From JAJXSS01 sp964547135 (GTDB lineage: Bacteria; Planctomycetota; Phycisphaerae; Phycisphaerales; Phycisphaeraceae): a stretch of DNA of 64,000 nucleotides. The position numbers were made by a program, and so were the translations under genes. The stretch's first letter is position 1, and each line of letters starts with the position of its first letter. Under the pieces are notes generated by a model, which had not been told where the DNA came from, did not search any database, and worked only from the letters and a program-made list of their open reading frames with translations. Below, one piece after another: positions 26,132 to 34,578 of the stretch. The DNA lies in assembly GCA_964547135.1 (NCBI GenBank), contig CAZJMK010000007.1:12839-76838 (forward strand). The letters are read 5' to 3'.

Positions 26132-27637
26132 ATGAATATGACAACGGAAGCCTATGACATACTCGTCCTCGGAGCCGGGCCAGGGGGTTACATCGCGGCA
26201 CTCAAGGCTGCCCAATTGGGTGCCAAGGTCGCCATCGTCGAAAAGCATTACCTGGGCGGTACCTGCCTGAATTACGGGTGCATTCCCTCCAAGGCGTTGC
26301 TGGCTTCAGCGGAATTGCTGCACAGTATTCATCACGCCAGGGACTATGGCATCACGGTCCCGCAAGGTGTCAGCTTCGACTGGTCCGCCATTCAGGGGCG
26401 CAAGGACAAAGTGCTGCGTCAACTGCGCGGGGGCATCGGCAGTGCTTTCAAAAATCGAGCGGTGACGTTGCTGCCGGGGCTGGGGCGTTTGGATGGATCG
26501 GTGCAGCAGGTGATGGTGGACCCGACACAGGCCGACCCAAAGCCCCCGGGGGCACCGGGGCCGGGGGCGGGGCCGGGGGCAGCCGGTCAGCAAACGACGC
26601 CTTATGCGGTGAGGGCGAAGCAGGTGATATTGGCGGTGGGCAGTGTGCCGGTGCGTATTCCCGGTTGGCCGGGAGATGTGAATGTGGTTTGCACGTCTGA
26701 CGAAGCGGTGCATTGGAAGACGCTGCCGAAAAAGTTATTGATCGTGGGGGGCGGGGTGATTGGGTGTGAGTTTGCGTGTTTGATGAATGCGCTGGGGGTG
26801 CAGGTGACGGTGGTGGAATTGCTGCCGAGGTTGCTGCCGACGCTGGATGGGGAACTGGGCGCGGGGCTGGAAAAGGTTTTCAAAGCCCGGGGCATCACAC
26901 TGCATTTGCAAACCAAAGTCGATGACCTGCAACTGACGCAGGGCAGCATGATTGCACAGGCGAAATTATCAAATGGTTCGACGCTGGAGGTCGATCGCGT
27001 GCTGGTGTGTGTGGGGCGTGCCCCCAATACGAAAAACCTGGGGTTGGATGCACTGGGTGTGAACCTGTCGAAAAAAGGGTTCGTACCGGTGGACGACACG
27101 ATGCAGACCAACAAGGCTGGGCTGTATTGCATCGGCGATGCCAACGGGCGCTGCCTGCTGGCTCATGCGGCCAGTGCCCATGGTGTTGCCGCTGTGGAAA
27201 ATGCCCTGGGGCATGGTCATGCTTTCACGGCTCCGATTCCGTCCGCGGTTTATACCTTCCCGGAAGTCGGAGCGGTGGGCTTGTCACAGGAGGAATGCGC
27301 TGCACAGGGGTTGCCCGTGTCGATCGGAAGGTTTCCGCTGGGGTACCTGGGCAAAGCCATGGCTGCCCTGCACACCGAAGGGTTTGTAAAAGTAATCCGT
27401 CATCGTGAAACCGAGGCGATACTGGGCGTGCACATACTGGGGCACAATGCCACGGAATACATCGCGGCAGCGGGGACGATGCTGCATCAGAAGGCGACGG
27501 TGCGTGACCTGGCGGAAGTGGTGTTTGCGCATCCGACGTTGAGTGAAGCGATCAAGGAATCAGCGGAGAATGCGCTGGGCATGGCCCTGCACCTGCCGCC
27601 ACGGAAGATACACAAGTTGGAAGCGGTGATGGTTTAA
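26132..27637 (+). CDS. lpdA: Dihydrolipoyl dehydrogenase (E3)
   Basis: A 501-residue FAD flavoprotein that reoxidises the lipoyl arm of E2 and reduces NAD. FAD-binding GAGPGG is at residues 14-19, and the redox disulphide is in GGTCLNYGCIPSK (C45 and C50). The NAD-binding fold begins LLIVGGGVIGCEFACLMNAL, and the second FAD motif is GLYCIGDANGRCLLAH. The C-terminal interface domain carries the catalytic AHPTLSEAI histidine-glutamate pair. An insertion of Pro/Gly/Ala-rich sequence (about residues 133-150; the DNA is almost pure G and C) lies within the FAD domain. The next genes follow on the same strand. Confidence 0.95.
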   Translation: MNMTTEAYDILVLGAGPGGYIAALKAAQLGAKVAIVEKHYLGGTCLNYGCIPSKALLASAELLHSIHHARDYGITVPQGVSFDWSAIQGRKDKVLRQLRGGIGSAFKNRAVTLLPGLGRLDGSVQQVMVDPTQADPKPPGAPGPGAGPGAAGQQTTPYAVRAKQVILAVGSVPVRIPGWPGDVNVVCTSDEAVHWKTLPKKLLIVGGGVIGCEFACLMNALGVQVTVVELLPRLLPTLDGELGAGLEKVFKARGITLHLQTKVDDLQLTQGSMIAQAKLSNGSTLEVDRVLVCVGRAPNTKNLGLDALGVNLSKKGFVPVDDTMQTNKAGLYCIGDANGRCLLAHAASAHGVAAVENALGHGHAFTAPIPSAVYTFPEVGAVGLSQEECAAQGLPVSIGRFPLGYLGKAMAALHTEGFVKVIRHRETEAILGVHILGHNATEYIAAAGTMLHQKATVRDLAEVVFAHPTLSEAIKESAENALGMALHLPPRKIHKLEAVMV

Positions 27638-27651
27638 CAGTAGTCGAAATG

Positions 27652-27708
27652 TTTAGCGCGGACGCTTTGCGTCGGCGTATCGATTAGCGCCGCGATTGAT
27701 CGCGTCTG
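27652..27708 (+). repeat. Adjacent GCGGACGC and GCCGCGAT hairpin repeats
   Basis: The two commonest short hairpin repeats stand almost back to back (27652-27677 and 27684-27708) between the E3 stop and the next gene. In a transcript they would form two stems, but without a T-run, so they are not typical terminators. Confidence 0.85.
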
Positions 27709-27726
27709 TGAACAACGGAAAACGAC

Positions 27727-29007
27727 ATGAACGGTTCATTCGCACAAACCTTGTCAACCCTCGGCTCGCCCGATGAACTTTGGCGCCTGTCGCGCGAGCT
27801 TCATGCGTTGCCTGCGCCACGGATACACAATGCCCATGTGCATTTGCCGCCGAACTTCAGCGCGTTTGCGACCGTTGAGCAGGCGGTGACGCTGGCGCAA
27901 ACGCAGGGGCTGGTCGGGCTGGGCACGGCCAATTACTACGACTACACGGTGTACGATCGGTTCGCGGAGCTGGCGCAACAGACGGGGGTGTTTCCGCTGT
28001 TGGGGCTGGAAATATTGAGCATGGACGAAAGCCTGCGTCAGGCGGGCATCAAGGTCAACGACCCGGGCAACCCCGGCAAGGTGTACCTTTGCGGCAAGGC
28101 GATGGCCCCCTCGGCTCAGCAATTCACATCACAAGCCCGACAAACCATCGAACGCATTCGCAGTGCCGATGCCCAGCGATTGTCAGCCATGATCGACAAA
28201 CTCGAAGCCTACTTGACGCAACAAGGTGCATCGACCGGGTTGAACTACCAGGGCATTGTCGCACGAGTTGTTGGGCGTCATGGCTGCCCGCCGGAAACCG
28301 TGTTTTTACAGGAACGTCACGTCGCACAAGCGTTCCAGGAATTACTTTTTGAAAAAATCGCTGCCCCCGCAAGGCTTGCCCAATTGAGCGCATTGTTTGG
28401 GGCTTCGACCAAGGCCAAGTCGCCGGAGGATGCGGTGACGGTGCAGAACGATTTGCGTGCGCATTTGCTCAAAGCGGGCAAGCCGGCGTTCGTGCCTGAA
28501 CCGTTTATTCAACTCGATGAGGCCCGTGAACTGGTGCTTCAACTGGGCGGCATACCCGCGTACCCGGTACTGGCGGACGGGGCATCACCCATCTGCCCGT
28601 TTGAAGACCCGGTGACAGCCTGCATCGGTGAACTCAAAAAGCGCCAACTGTATGCGGTCGAACTCATTCCGATTCGCAACAGCCCGTCGGTGTTGCTGCG
28701 ATATGTTCAAGCGTTTCGTGCAGCAGGGTTGGTGGTGACCGCGGGCACGGAACACAACACGCTCGACCTGTTGCCCCTGGCACCAACCTGCGTGAAAGGG
28801 GCAGCGTTGCCGATGGAAGTGGTCCCCGTTTTCTGGGAAGGGTTTTTGGTATTGGTCGCGCATCAATACCTCACCAGTGTCGGGGCAGCGGGCTTTGTGC
28901 AAAGCAATGGTGAATTGTGTGCCGGTTTTGCAAATGCGGATGAACGCATCAGCGGGTTTGCGAAATTGGGTGCGGTGGTGTTGGAAAGATTTGTAAGAAG
29001 GGGCTAG
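27727..29007 (+). CDS. PHP/amidohydrolase-like metal-dependent protein of unknown function
   Basis: A 426-residue protein. It has features of the PHP metal-dependent phosphoesterase fold: HNAHVHLPP near residue 36 (HxH), LVGLGTANYYDYTVYDRF, PLLGLEILSMDES (strand with conserved Glu) and, late, GLVVTAGTEHNTLDLLPL with a histidine that could be a further ligand. No signal peptide. I cannot assign a reaction. The position, 90 bases after E3 and 297 before the aldolase/SDR fusion, suggests a part in the same catabolic route. Alternatives are an amidohydrolase or a sugar lactonase-like role. Confidence 0.6.
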   Translation: MNGSFAQTLSTLGSPDELWRLSRELHALPAPRIHNAHVHLPPNFSAFATVEQAVTLAQTQGLVGLGTANYYDYTVYDRFAELAQQTGVFPLLGLEILSMDESLRQAGIKVNDPGNPGKVYLCGKAMAPSAQQFTSQARQTIERIRSADAQRLSAMIDKLEAYLTQQGASTGLNYQGIVARVVGRHGCPPETVFLQERHVAQAFQELLFEKIAAPARLAQLSALFGASTKAKSPEDAVTVQNDLRAHLLKAGKPAFVPEPFIQLDEARELVLQLGGIPAYPVLADGASPICPFEDPVTACIGELKKRQLYAVELIPIRNSPSVLLRYVQAFRAAGLVVTAGTEHNTLDLLPLAPTCVKGAALPMEVVPVFWEGFLVLVAHQYLTSVGAAGFVQSNGELCAGFANADERISGFAKLGAVVLERFVRRG

Positions 29008-29303
29008 GTGCTGGGAGCTGGGAAAACAAGACAACGATCATTAGTTCTGCGCAGTCACCGGCCTCAAGGCGCCAAGCAGAGCGGAAAGAAGATTCACCGC
29101 AGAGAACGCAGAGATCGCTGAGAGGAAAAGCAACAAGTTTCAATACAAGGAAGATGTCGTGTGTCGGAAAGAGACGAAACAGATGAATCATGGAGAAAGA
29201 ATGACGGATGATGTTCAGAAAAGAGTTTCAATCATGATGTTTTTGGTTTGAACATTATCCATCATCCATCATCCATGATCCATGATTTTTAAGGATTGCC
29301 CCC
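29008..29303. repeat. Repeat-filled gap with palindromic element
   Basis: No gene. A GGTGCTGGGAGCTGGG arm is at about 28999-29025, ACCGCAGAGAACGCAGAGAT at about 29097-29125, and an approximately 100-bp palindromic GGATGATGTTCAG..TTGAACATTATCC element at 29181-29285. AAGGA eight bases before the next ATG serves as its ribosome binding site. Confidence 0.75.
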
Positions 29304-31331
29304 ATGCCCTGGCCGACGTTTGCAGCAAGTGATGAACCGATCGAAGTATTGGTGAAACTATCGCGGTACTACGGCTGCGATGCTGATTTTGTATTGGCGG
29401 GCGGGGGCAACACGTCGGTCAAACTCGGTGATCGGCTGTTCATCAAGGCCAGTGGTTACCCATTGGCGACGCTGACCCGTGAAGGGTTGGTCGAACTGGA
29501 CCGCCCCCGGTTGACAGCCTTGCTGCAAAGCGACCTTGGTAGTGACCGTGTGCAGCGTGAAGAGCGTTTCAAGTCAGCGATCATGAGCAGTCGTATCGAT
29601 GCAACGGGGGGGCGCCGGCCTTCGGTCGAGTCGGTGGTGCATCATGTCGTGCCCGGAAAGTACGTGGTGCATACCCATGCAACAGTGGCCAACGCACTAA
29701 CGTGTTGCGTCAAAGGCGAGTCGCTTTGTCGGGCGTGGTTTGGAGAAGCGGTGTTGTGGGTGCCGGTGGTCGATCCGGGTTTTGTGCTGGCGCAGACGAT
29801 TCACCGCTTGTTGCAAGCACGGACGGACGGCGGTCGGGGCGTGCGGGCCATACTCATGGCCAATCACGGGTTGATCGTGGCCGGGGACGATCCGCAAGCG
29901 ATTCGTGACAACACCGATTTCGTGTTGCAAACCATCGGGGCACACCTTGGGCCTGATTGGGAACAAGCCCTGGGCACACCGGTACAACTCGACAGCCCCC
30001 GGTTAATGGTAAACACCATTGCGCCGTTGTTGCGCGGATTGCTGGCTAGCGGGCCATTGCTCAAAGTGGTGCGGTTTGATGACAGTGATTTAGTCATGCG
30101 GCTGGTGGGCACGGAATTGGGGAAACAGCTTGTCAATAACGGGCCGCTCACGCCTGATCAGATTGTGTATTGCAACAGTTACCCGTTGTGGGTGGAAGTG
30201 AACCCGACGGCGGACGCAGCGACACTGGCGCAGCAATTGCGACAAGCCATCGAGCAACATCGACAAAGCAAAGGCGACCTGCCCAAGTTGGTGTTGGTGC
30301 AGGGGCTGGGGTTGTTTGCGATTGGCGATGACCCGGCTGGGGCGGCCACGGTGCGCGATTTGTACCTCGATGCGATTCGTGTCATGAGCGGGGCACACCG
30401 ACTGGGCGGGGTACACCCATTACCAGCCGAGCAGCGAGCTTTCATCGAAGCGTGGGAAGTCGAGGCTTACCGCAAATCAATCGCCAAATTGAATGCAGGC
30501 AAAGCGGGTCGGGCGGCGGGTAAGGTGGCGGTGGTGACCGGGGCGGCCCAGGGCTTCGGCCTGGAAATCGCACAAGGTTTTGCCGGCGAAGGCGGATGCG
30601 TGGTACTGACGGATTTGAATCACACCGCAGCACAGGCGGCGGCACAGGCACTCAATGAAAAACATGGGCAGGGCAAAGCGATGGCGTTGCCGATCAACGT
30701 GACGGACTCGGCATCGGTGGCGGAGTGTTTGCATCAGGTGGTGCGCTGTTTTGGCGGGTTGGATGTGTTTGTCAGCAACGCGGGGGTGCTCAAAGCGGGT
30801 TCGGTCAAAACGCAAGCGGTGAAGGATTTCGATTTTGTCACGGCGGTGAATTACAAGGGTTATTTTGTCTGTGTGCAGCAGGCTTCGCCGATCATGGCGT
30901 TGCAGCATTTGGCACAGCCGGGGTACTTGTCGGACATCATGCAAATCAATTCGAAGTCGGGCTTGCAGGGCAGCAACAAAAACGGGGCGTATGCGGGGAG
31001 CAAGTTCGGGGGCATCGGATTGACGCAGTCGTTTGCGCTGGAATTGATTGAGGATGGCATCAAGGTGAACTCGATTTGCCCGGGTAATTTTTTTGATGGG
31101 CCGTTGTGGAGCGACCCGAACACGGGGTTGTTTGTGCAATATTTGAGGACGGGCAAAGTGCCGGGGGCCAAGACGATTGAGGATGTGAAAAAGTTTTATG
31201 AGGCGAAGGTGCCGATGGGCCGTGGGTGTACGACCCCGGACGTGATGAAAGCGATTTTTTATCTGATGGAGCAACAGTACGAAACCGGTCAGGCGGTGCC
31301 CGTCACCGGCGGACAGGTGATGTTGAATTGA
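29304..31331 (+). CDS. Bifunctional class II aldolase / short-chain dehydrogenase (RhaD-like fusion)
   Basis: A 675-residue fusion with the size and order of rhamnulose-1-phosphate aldolase/lactaldehyde dehydrogenase enzymes. Residues about 1-390 are a class II aldolase: GGGNTSVKL, VVHTHATVANALTC with the HxH metal ligands, and MANHGLIVAGDD with a further histidine. Residues about 405-675 are an SDR: VAVVTGAAQGFGLEIA (TGxxxGxG cofactor site), FVSNAGVLKAG, the serine in INSKSGLQGS, and YAGSK with the catalytic Tyr and Lys. The pair would cleave a ketose phosphate and oxidise or reduce the aldehyde formed. The substrate need not be rhamnulose: no rhamnose isomerase or kinase is in the window. 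Confidence 0.8.
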   Translation: MPWPTFAASDEPIEVLVKLSRYYGCDADFVLAGGGNTSVKLGDRLFIKASGYPLATLTREGLVELDRPRLTALLQSDLGSDRVQREERFKSAIMSSRIDATGGRRPSVESVVHHVVPGKYVVHTHATVANALTCCVKGESLCRAWFGEAVLWVPVVDPGFVLAQTIHRLLQARTDGGRGVRAILMANHGLIVAGDDPQAIRDNTDFVLQTIGAHLGPDWEQALGTPVQLDSPRLMVNTIAPLLRGLLASGPLLKVVRFDDSDLVMRLVGTELGKQLVNNGPLTPDQIVYCNSYPLWVEVNPTADAATLAQQLRQAIEQHRQSKGDLPKLVLVQGLGLFAIGDDPAGAATVRDLYLDAIRVMSGAHRLGGVHPLPAEQRAFIEAWEVEAYRKSIAKLNAGKAGRAAGKVAVVTGAAQGFGLEIAQGFAGEGGCVVLTDLNHTAAQAAAQALNEKHGQGKAMALPINVTDSASVAECLHQVVRCFGGLDVFVSNAGVLKAGSVKTQAVKDFDFVTAVNYKGYFVCVQQASPIMALQHLAQPGYLSDIMQINSKSGLQGSNKNGAYAGSKFGGIGLTQSFALELIEDGIKVNSICPGNFFDGPLWSDPNTGLFVQYLRTGKVPGAKTIEDVKKFYEAKVPMGRGCTTPDVMKAIFYLMEQQYETGQAVPVTGGQVMLN

Positions 31332-31346
31332 GGAAAGAATGGAAGG

Positions 31347-31420
31347 TGACGCCGAGGGCTTTAGCCCCGGATCACTTGAATGACTTAAACAAACATCCGG
31401 CCCTAAAGGGCTCGGCGTCA
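31347..31420 (+). repeat. GACGCCGAGGGCTTTAGCCCC element
   Basis: A full copy between the aldolase fusion and the alcohol dehydrogenase. Arms are as at 20410-20474; the centre (ATCACTTGAATGACTTAAAC) is unrelated to the other copies. Confidence 0.85.
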
Positions 31421-31460
31421 AACAATCACCCAACACTCGATAACCAATCAAGGACAAGTC

Positions 31461-33089
31461 ATGACGACCGCAACCATACCCACCACACAGCAGGCGGTGC
31501 AACTGATCGGACCGGGGGAACTCAAACTCAACCCGTGCAAAAAAGTGCCCGTGCCCGGCCCGCATGAAGTGCTCGCCAAAGTCGAGGCCGTCGGCCTGTG
31601 TTTTTCCGACCTGAAACTGCTCAAACAATTCGACACCCACGCCCGCAAAAGTGAAGTCGTCGGCGGCCTGTCAGCGGACACGCTGGCAGAGGTGCAAAGT
31701 TATGTGCCGGGTAAAAAGCCGACGGTGCCCGGGCATGAGGTGGTTTGCCGTATTGTCGCTGTGGGTAACCAGGTGAAACATCACCAGGTCGGCGAGCGCT
31801 GCCTGGTGCAGACCGATTACCGTGATCTGCCCACCGCCAACTCGGCCTCGGCTTTTGGTTACAACTTCGAAGGCGCGTTGCAGGAATACATCGTGATGGA
31901 CGAGCGCGTGGTGGTCGATTCCAAGGGGCAGCGGTATCTGATTCCGGTCAGCGAAGAAAAAAGTGCGTCAGCGGTGGCACTGGTCGAACCCTGGGCCTGC
32001 GTGGAGGATTCATACGTCACCAAGGAACGACAAACCATCAAGCCCATGGGTCGGCTGCTGGTCGTCGCTTCGCCGGGTGCTGACATCGATGGCCTGCGTC
32101 AGGCCTATTCACCGTCAGGCCCGCCTGCTCAGGTGACGGTCATCGCCCCCGATGCCGCTGCGACGCAACCCGATGAAGGGTTTGATGACATTGTCTATTT
32201 CGGGGCCGACGCAGCGGTGATCGAAATTTTGAATGACAAGCTGGCTGCAAGGGGCATCATCAACCTGGTGTTGGGCGGCAAAAAAATCGGTAAGCCGGTG
32301 AACGTCGGCGTGGGTCGTGTGCATTATGGTTTGACGCGCTGGGTGGGTACGACCGGCAGCGACCCTTGCGATTCATACAAAAACATTCCGGCCACGGGCG
32401 AGGTGCGCAGCGGTGATCGCATTTTGGTGGTCGGGGCCGGCGGACCGATGGGGCAGATGCACGTGCTTCGCAACGCCAGTCTGGGTTTGGCCAACCTGCA
32501 ACTGGTGGGCACGGACATGGACGACCCGCGCCTGGCATCGCTCAAGCACAAGGCTCAGCCCCTGGCGGACAAGTTCGGCGTGAAGCTGGAACTGATCAAT
32601 ACAAAAATCACGAAGTTGCAGGGCACGTTCAGCTACATCGCGCTCATGGCCCCGGTGGCGCCCCTGGTGGCACAGGCGGTGGTCGATGCTGGTGAAAACG
32701 CCATCATCAATATTTTTGCGGGCATCCCTGCTCCGGTAAAACAGGTGATGGACCTGGACGCCTACATCAGCAAAAAGTGTTTCATGTTCGGCACCAGCGG
32801 CTCGACCATCGCGGACATGATGATTGTGTTGGAGAAGGTGGAAAAGGGCGCACTGGACACCAATGCGTCGCTGGATGCGGTCAGCGGCATCGCCGGGGCG
32901 ATTGATGGCATTGCGGCGGTGGAGAATCGCACCCTGGCGGGCAAAATCATGGTGTACCCGATGCTGCGTGAGTTGCCGCTCACGCCGTTGACGGAGTTGG
33001 TGCAAAAGTACCCGACGGTGGCAGCGAAACTGGACCGGGGCCAGTGGACCAAGGCGGCGGAACAAGAGTTGATGAAGGTGGCGCGATAG
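31461..33089 (+). CDS. Zinc-dependent alcohol dehydrogenase of the MDR superfamily, enlarged
   Basis: A 542-residue oxidoreductase; AAGGA precedes the ATG by six bases. Catalytic zinc ligands are visible as the cysteine in GLCFSDLKLL, the histidine of VPGHEVV and the glutamate of LVEPWACVED. The cysteines of the structural zinc site are absent. The NAD(P)-binding Rossmann fold is RILVVGAGGPMGQMHVLR near residue 320. The protein is about 150 residues longer than usual: residues about 195-315 (RLLVVASPGADIDGL..VIAPDA..NLVLGGKKI) look like a second, partial Rossmann-like unit. The nearest characterised relatives may be sugar-phosphate or polyol dehydrogenases (for example the sorbose-1-phosphate reductase group), but this is uncertain. 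Last gene of the plus-strand island. Confidence 0.75.
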   Translation: MTTATIPTTQQAVQLIGPGELKLNPCKKVPVPGPHEVLAKVEAVGLCFSDLKLLKQFDTHARKSEVVGGLSADTLAEVQSYVPGKKPTVPGHEVVCRIVAVGNQVKHHQVGERCLVQTDYRDLPTANSASAFGYNFEGALQEYIVMDERVVVDSKGQRYLIPVSEEKSASAVALVEPWACVEDSYVTKERQTIKPMGRLLVVASPGADIDGLRQAYSPSGPPAQVTVIAPDAAATQPDEGFDDIVYFGADAAVIEILNDKLAARGIINLVLGGKKIGKPVNVGVGRVHYGLTRWVGTTGSDPCDSYKNIPATGEVRSGDRILVVGAGGPMGQMHVLRNASLGLANLQLVGTDMDDPRLASLKHKAQPLADKFGVKLELINTKITKLQGTFSYIALMAPVAPLVAQAVVDAGENAIINIFAGIPAPVKQVMDLDAYISKKCFMFGTSGSTIADMMIVLEKVEKGALDTNASLDAVSGIAGAIDGIAAVENRTLAGKIMVYPMLRELPLTPLTELVQKYPTVAAKLDRGQWTKAAEQELMKVAR

Positions 33090-33597
33090 GGCAGTGGCCG
33101 AGTGGTCCAGTGGCCAAGTGGCCGAGTGATCAAGTGGTCAAGTGCTCAGACAAGCCGAGTCGGAGGCGTCCTCGCCGACGGCTCGGGTATCCTTTGAATG
33201 ATTTGGCGATTGGGTGATTATCAATTCTTTCACGCTTTAACTTCACGACCGCGTGAAGTTCGGAATGGTTTTTAAAAAATAAATGACGCCGAGGGCTTTA
33301 GCCCCGGATCGTTCGACACATCCATCCGAAAAAAATCCGGCCCGCAAGGGCACGGCGAACCTTTTGTGGCACCGCCGCCCTCGGCGGTGTGAGAGACAAA
33401 GCGGCGGATGGCATCCGCCATGTTTCAGCAATCACGTCAATGATAAGCAAAAGCGACGGACCGCCGATGCCATCGGCGGCTTTGTTCACCCAGCCGGGGG
33501 CGGCTGGGCAACATCAACACAGCCTCGCTCACCGCCGCGCACAACAAATTCGAAATTGAAAAATCTTTGTCGTCGTCGATTCCTATAATCGCCGACC
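33090..33597. repeat. Intergenic region of mixed repeats
   Basis: No gene was recognised in 508 bases. It contains a GTGGCCGAGTGG tandem at 33092-33145, a GACGCCGAGGGCTTTAGCCCC element at 33284-33358, the unit GTGGCACCGCCGCCCTCGGC at about 33366-33390 (also at 37523), GCCGATGCCATCGGCGGC at about 33464-33481, and a CCAGCCGGGGGCGGCTGG hairpin at 33490-33509 (also at about 37568, 46548, 40163 and 53970). A TTCGAAATTGAAAAATC stretch precedes the queD start. Confidence 0.75.
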
Positions 33598-34398
33598 ATG
33601 CTCGAACTCACCCGGTCGGTACGATTTTGTTTGAATGACCCCGATGGCGAAGCGCCGCCGCGGGCGGGGCGCAATGGTTACTCGGCCTGGCCGGCGATGC
33701 GCGGGTTGGGTCGGTTTTATGTGTTGCATGTCACCTGCCGGGGCAATGCGGACCCGGTGACCGGTTACTTCATCAATATTTCGCACATTGACTCAGCCGT
33801 GCATCGAAGGGTGATTCCGCACCTGCATCAACTATTGGCTTCGTGTGAATCGTCAGCCCTGATCCCCATGGGTCTGCTGTTGCGACGCATGCTCGAATTG
33901 TTGCAGGAACCGTTGCAGAACACGGTGATCGCGCTGCAACTGGATTTATCGCCCTATCATTTTTTGTGCCTTGCGAGAGAGAACATGAACCAACTGGTGA
34001 TGCGTCAGCGTTACGAATTTTCCGCCGCCCATCGCCTGCACGTGCCCACGTTCAGCGAAGCGGACAATCGCAAAACCTTTGGCAAGTGCAACAACCCCGC
34101 CGGCCACGGGCACAATTATCATTTGGAAGTGGCCATCTGCGCCGCGATCGACAACACTGGCCGGGTCCGCCCGGTGGAGGACCTGGACGCGCTGGTGAAC
34201 CAGGCGGTCATCGAAAAACTGGATCACAAAAACCTGAACGTCGATGTGCCCGAATTCGCCCAGCTTAACCCGTCGGTGGAAAATATTGCCATGGTCATTC
34301 ACGGCTGGCTGGCCGGGGCGGTGAACAGCATCGATGCCAAACTCGAAGAAGTGAAGGTTTGGGAAACGGAAAAAACCTGTTGCACCTACCGGGGGTAG
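33598..34398 (+). CDS. queD: 6-carboxytetrahydropterin synthase-like protein with duplicated domain
   Basis: A 266-residue protein made of two tunnelling-fold (T-fold) halves. The C-terminal half (about 130-266) is a standard QueD/PTPS unit: RYEFSAAHRLHVP with the first zinc histidine, FGKCNNPAGHGHNYHLEV with the HxH ligands and the catalytic cysteine region, LDHKNLN, PSVENIAMVI and the closing WETEKTCCTY. The N-terminal half keeps the outline (RSVRFCLND..FYVLHVTCRG) but has lost the HGHNY and AAH ligands, so it is probably non-catalytic. QueD makes 6-carboxy-5,6,7,8-tetrahydropterin for queuosine. An internal ATG at 33985 could give the catalytic half alone. No Shine-Dalgarno is evident at 33598. 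Confidence 0.82.
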   Translation: MLELTRSVRFCLNDPDGEAPPRAGRNGYSAWPAMRGLGRFYVLHVTCRGNADPVTGYFINISHIDSAVHRRVIPHLHQLLASCESSALIPMGLLLRRMLELLQEPLQNTVIALQLDLSPYHFLCLARENMNQLVMRQRYEFSAAHRLHVPTFSEADNRKTFGKCNNPAGHGHNYHLEVAICAAIDNTGRVRPVEDLDALVNQAVIEKLDHKNLNVDVPEFAQLNPSVENIAMVIHGWLAGAVNSIDAKLEEVKVWETEKTCCTYRG

Positions 34399-34578
34399 AG
34401 CCGGCAATTGGATCGGCCTGTCTTGGAATGTGATTCGGTCAGAATGAAAGAATAAAGACTTGCTTGCCATGTCCGGCACCCCGGCGCTGTTGATTTATTT
34501 TTAACCAGCATCATTGCGCACGTCAGCCGGTGTTGGGTATGCTTGACGCTCACCAAGTTTCACGGAAGGAATTACACC

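Noticed and set aside
20482..29007. Acetoin dehydrogenase (aco) operon
   Set aside because: E1, E2 and E3 would fit, but there is no AcoR-type regulator, no acetoin-specific neighbour, and a DeoR gene with sugar aldolase genes points elsewhere. Substrate left open.
29304..33089. Complete L-rhamnose operon
   Set aside because: Only the RhaD-like fusion fits; rhamnose isomerase, kinase, mutarotase and transporter are all absent.
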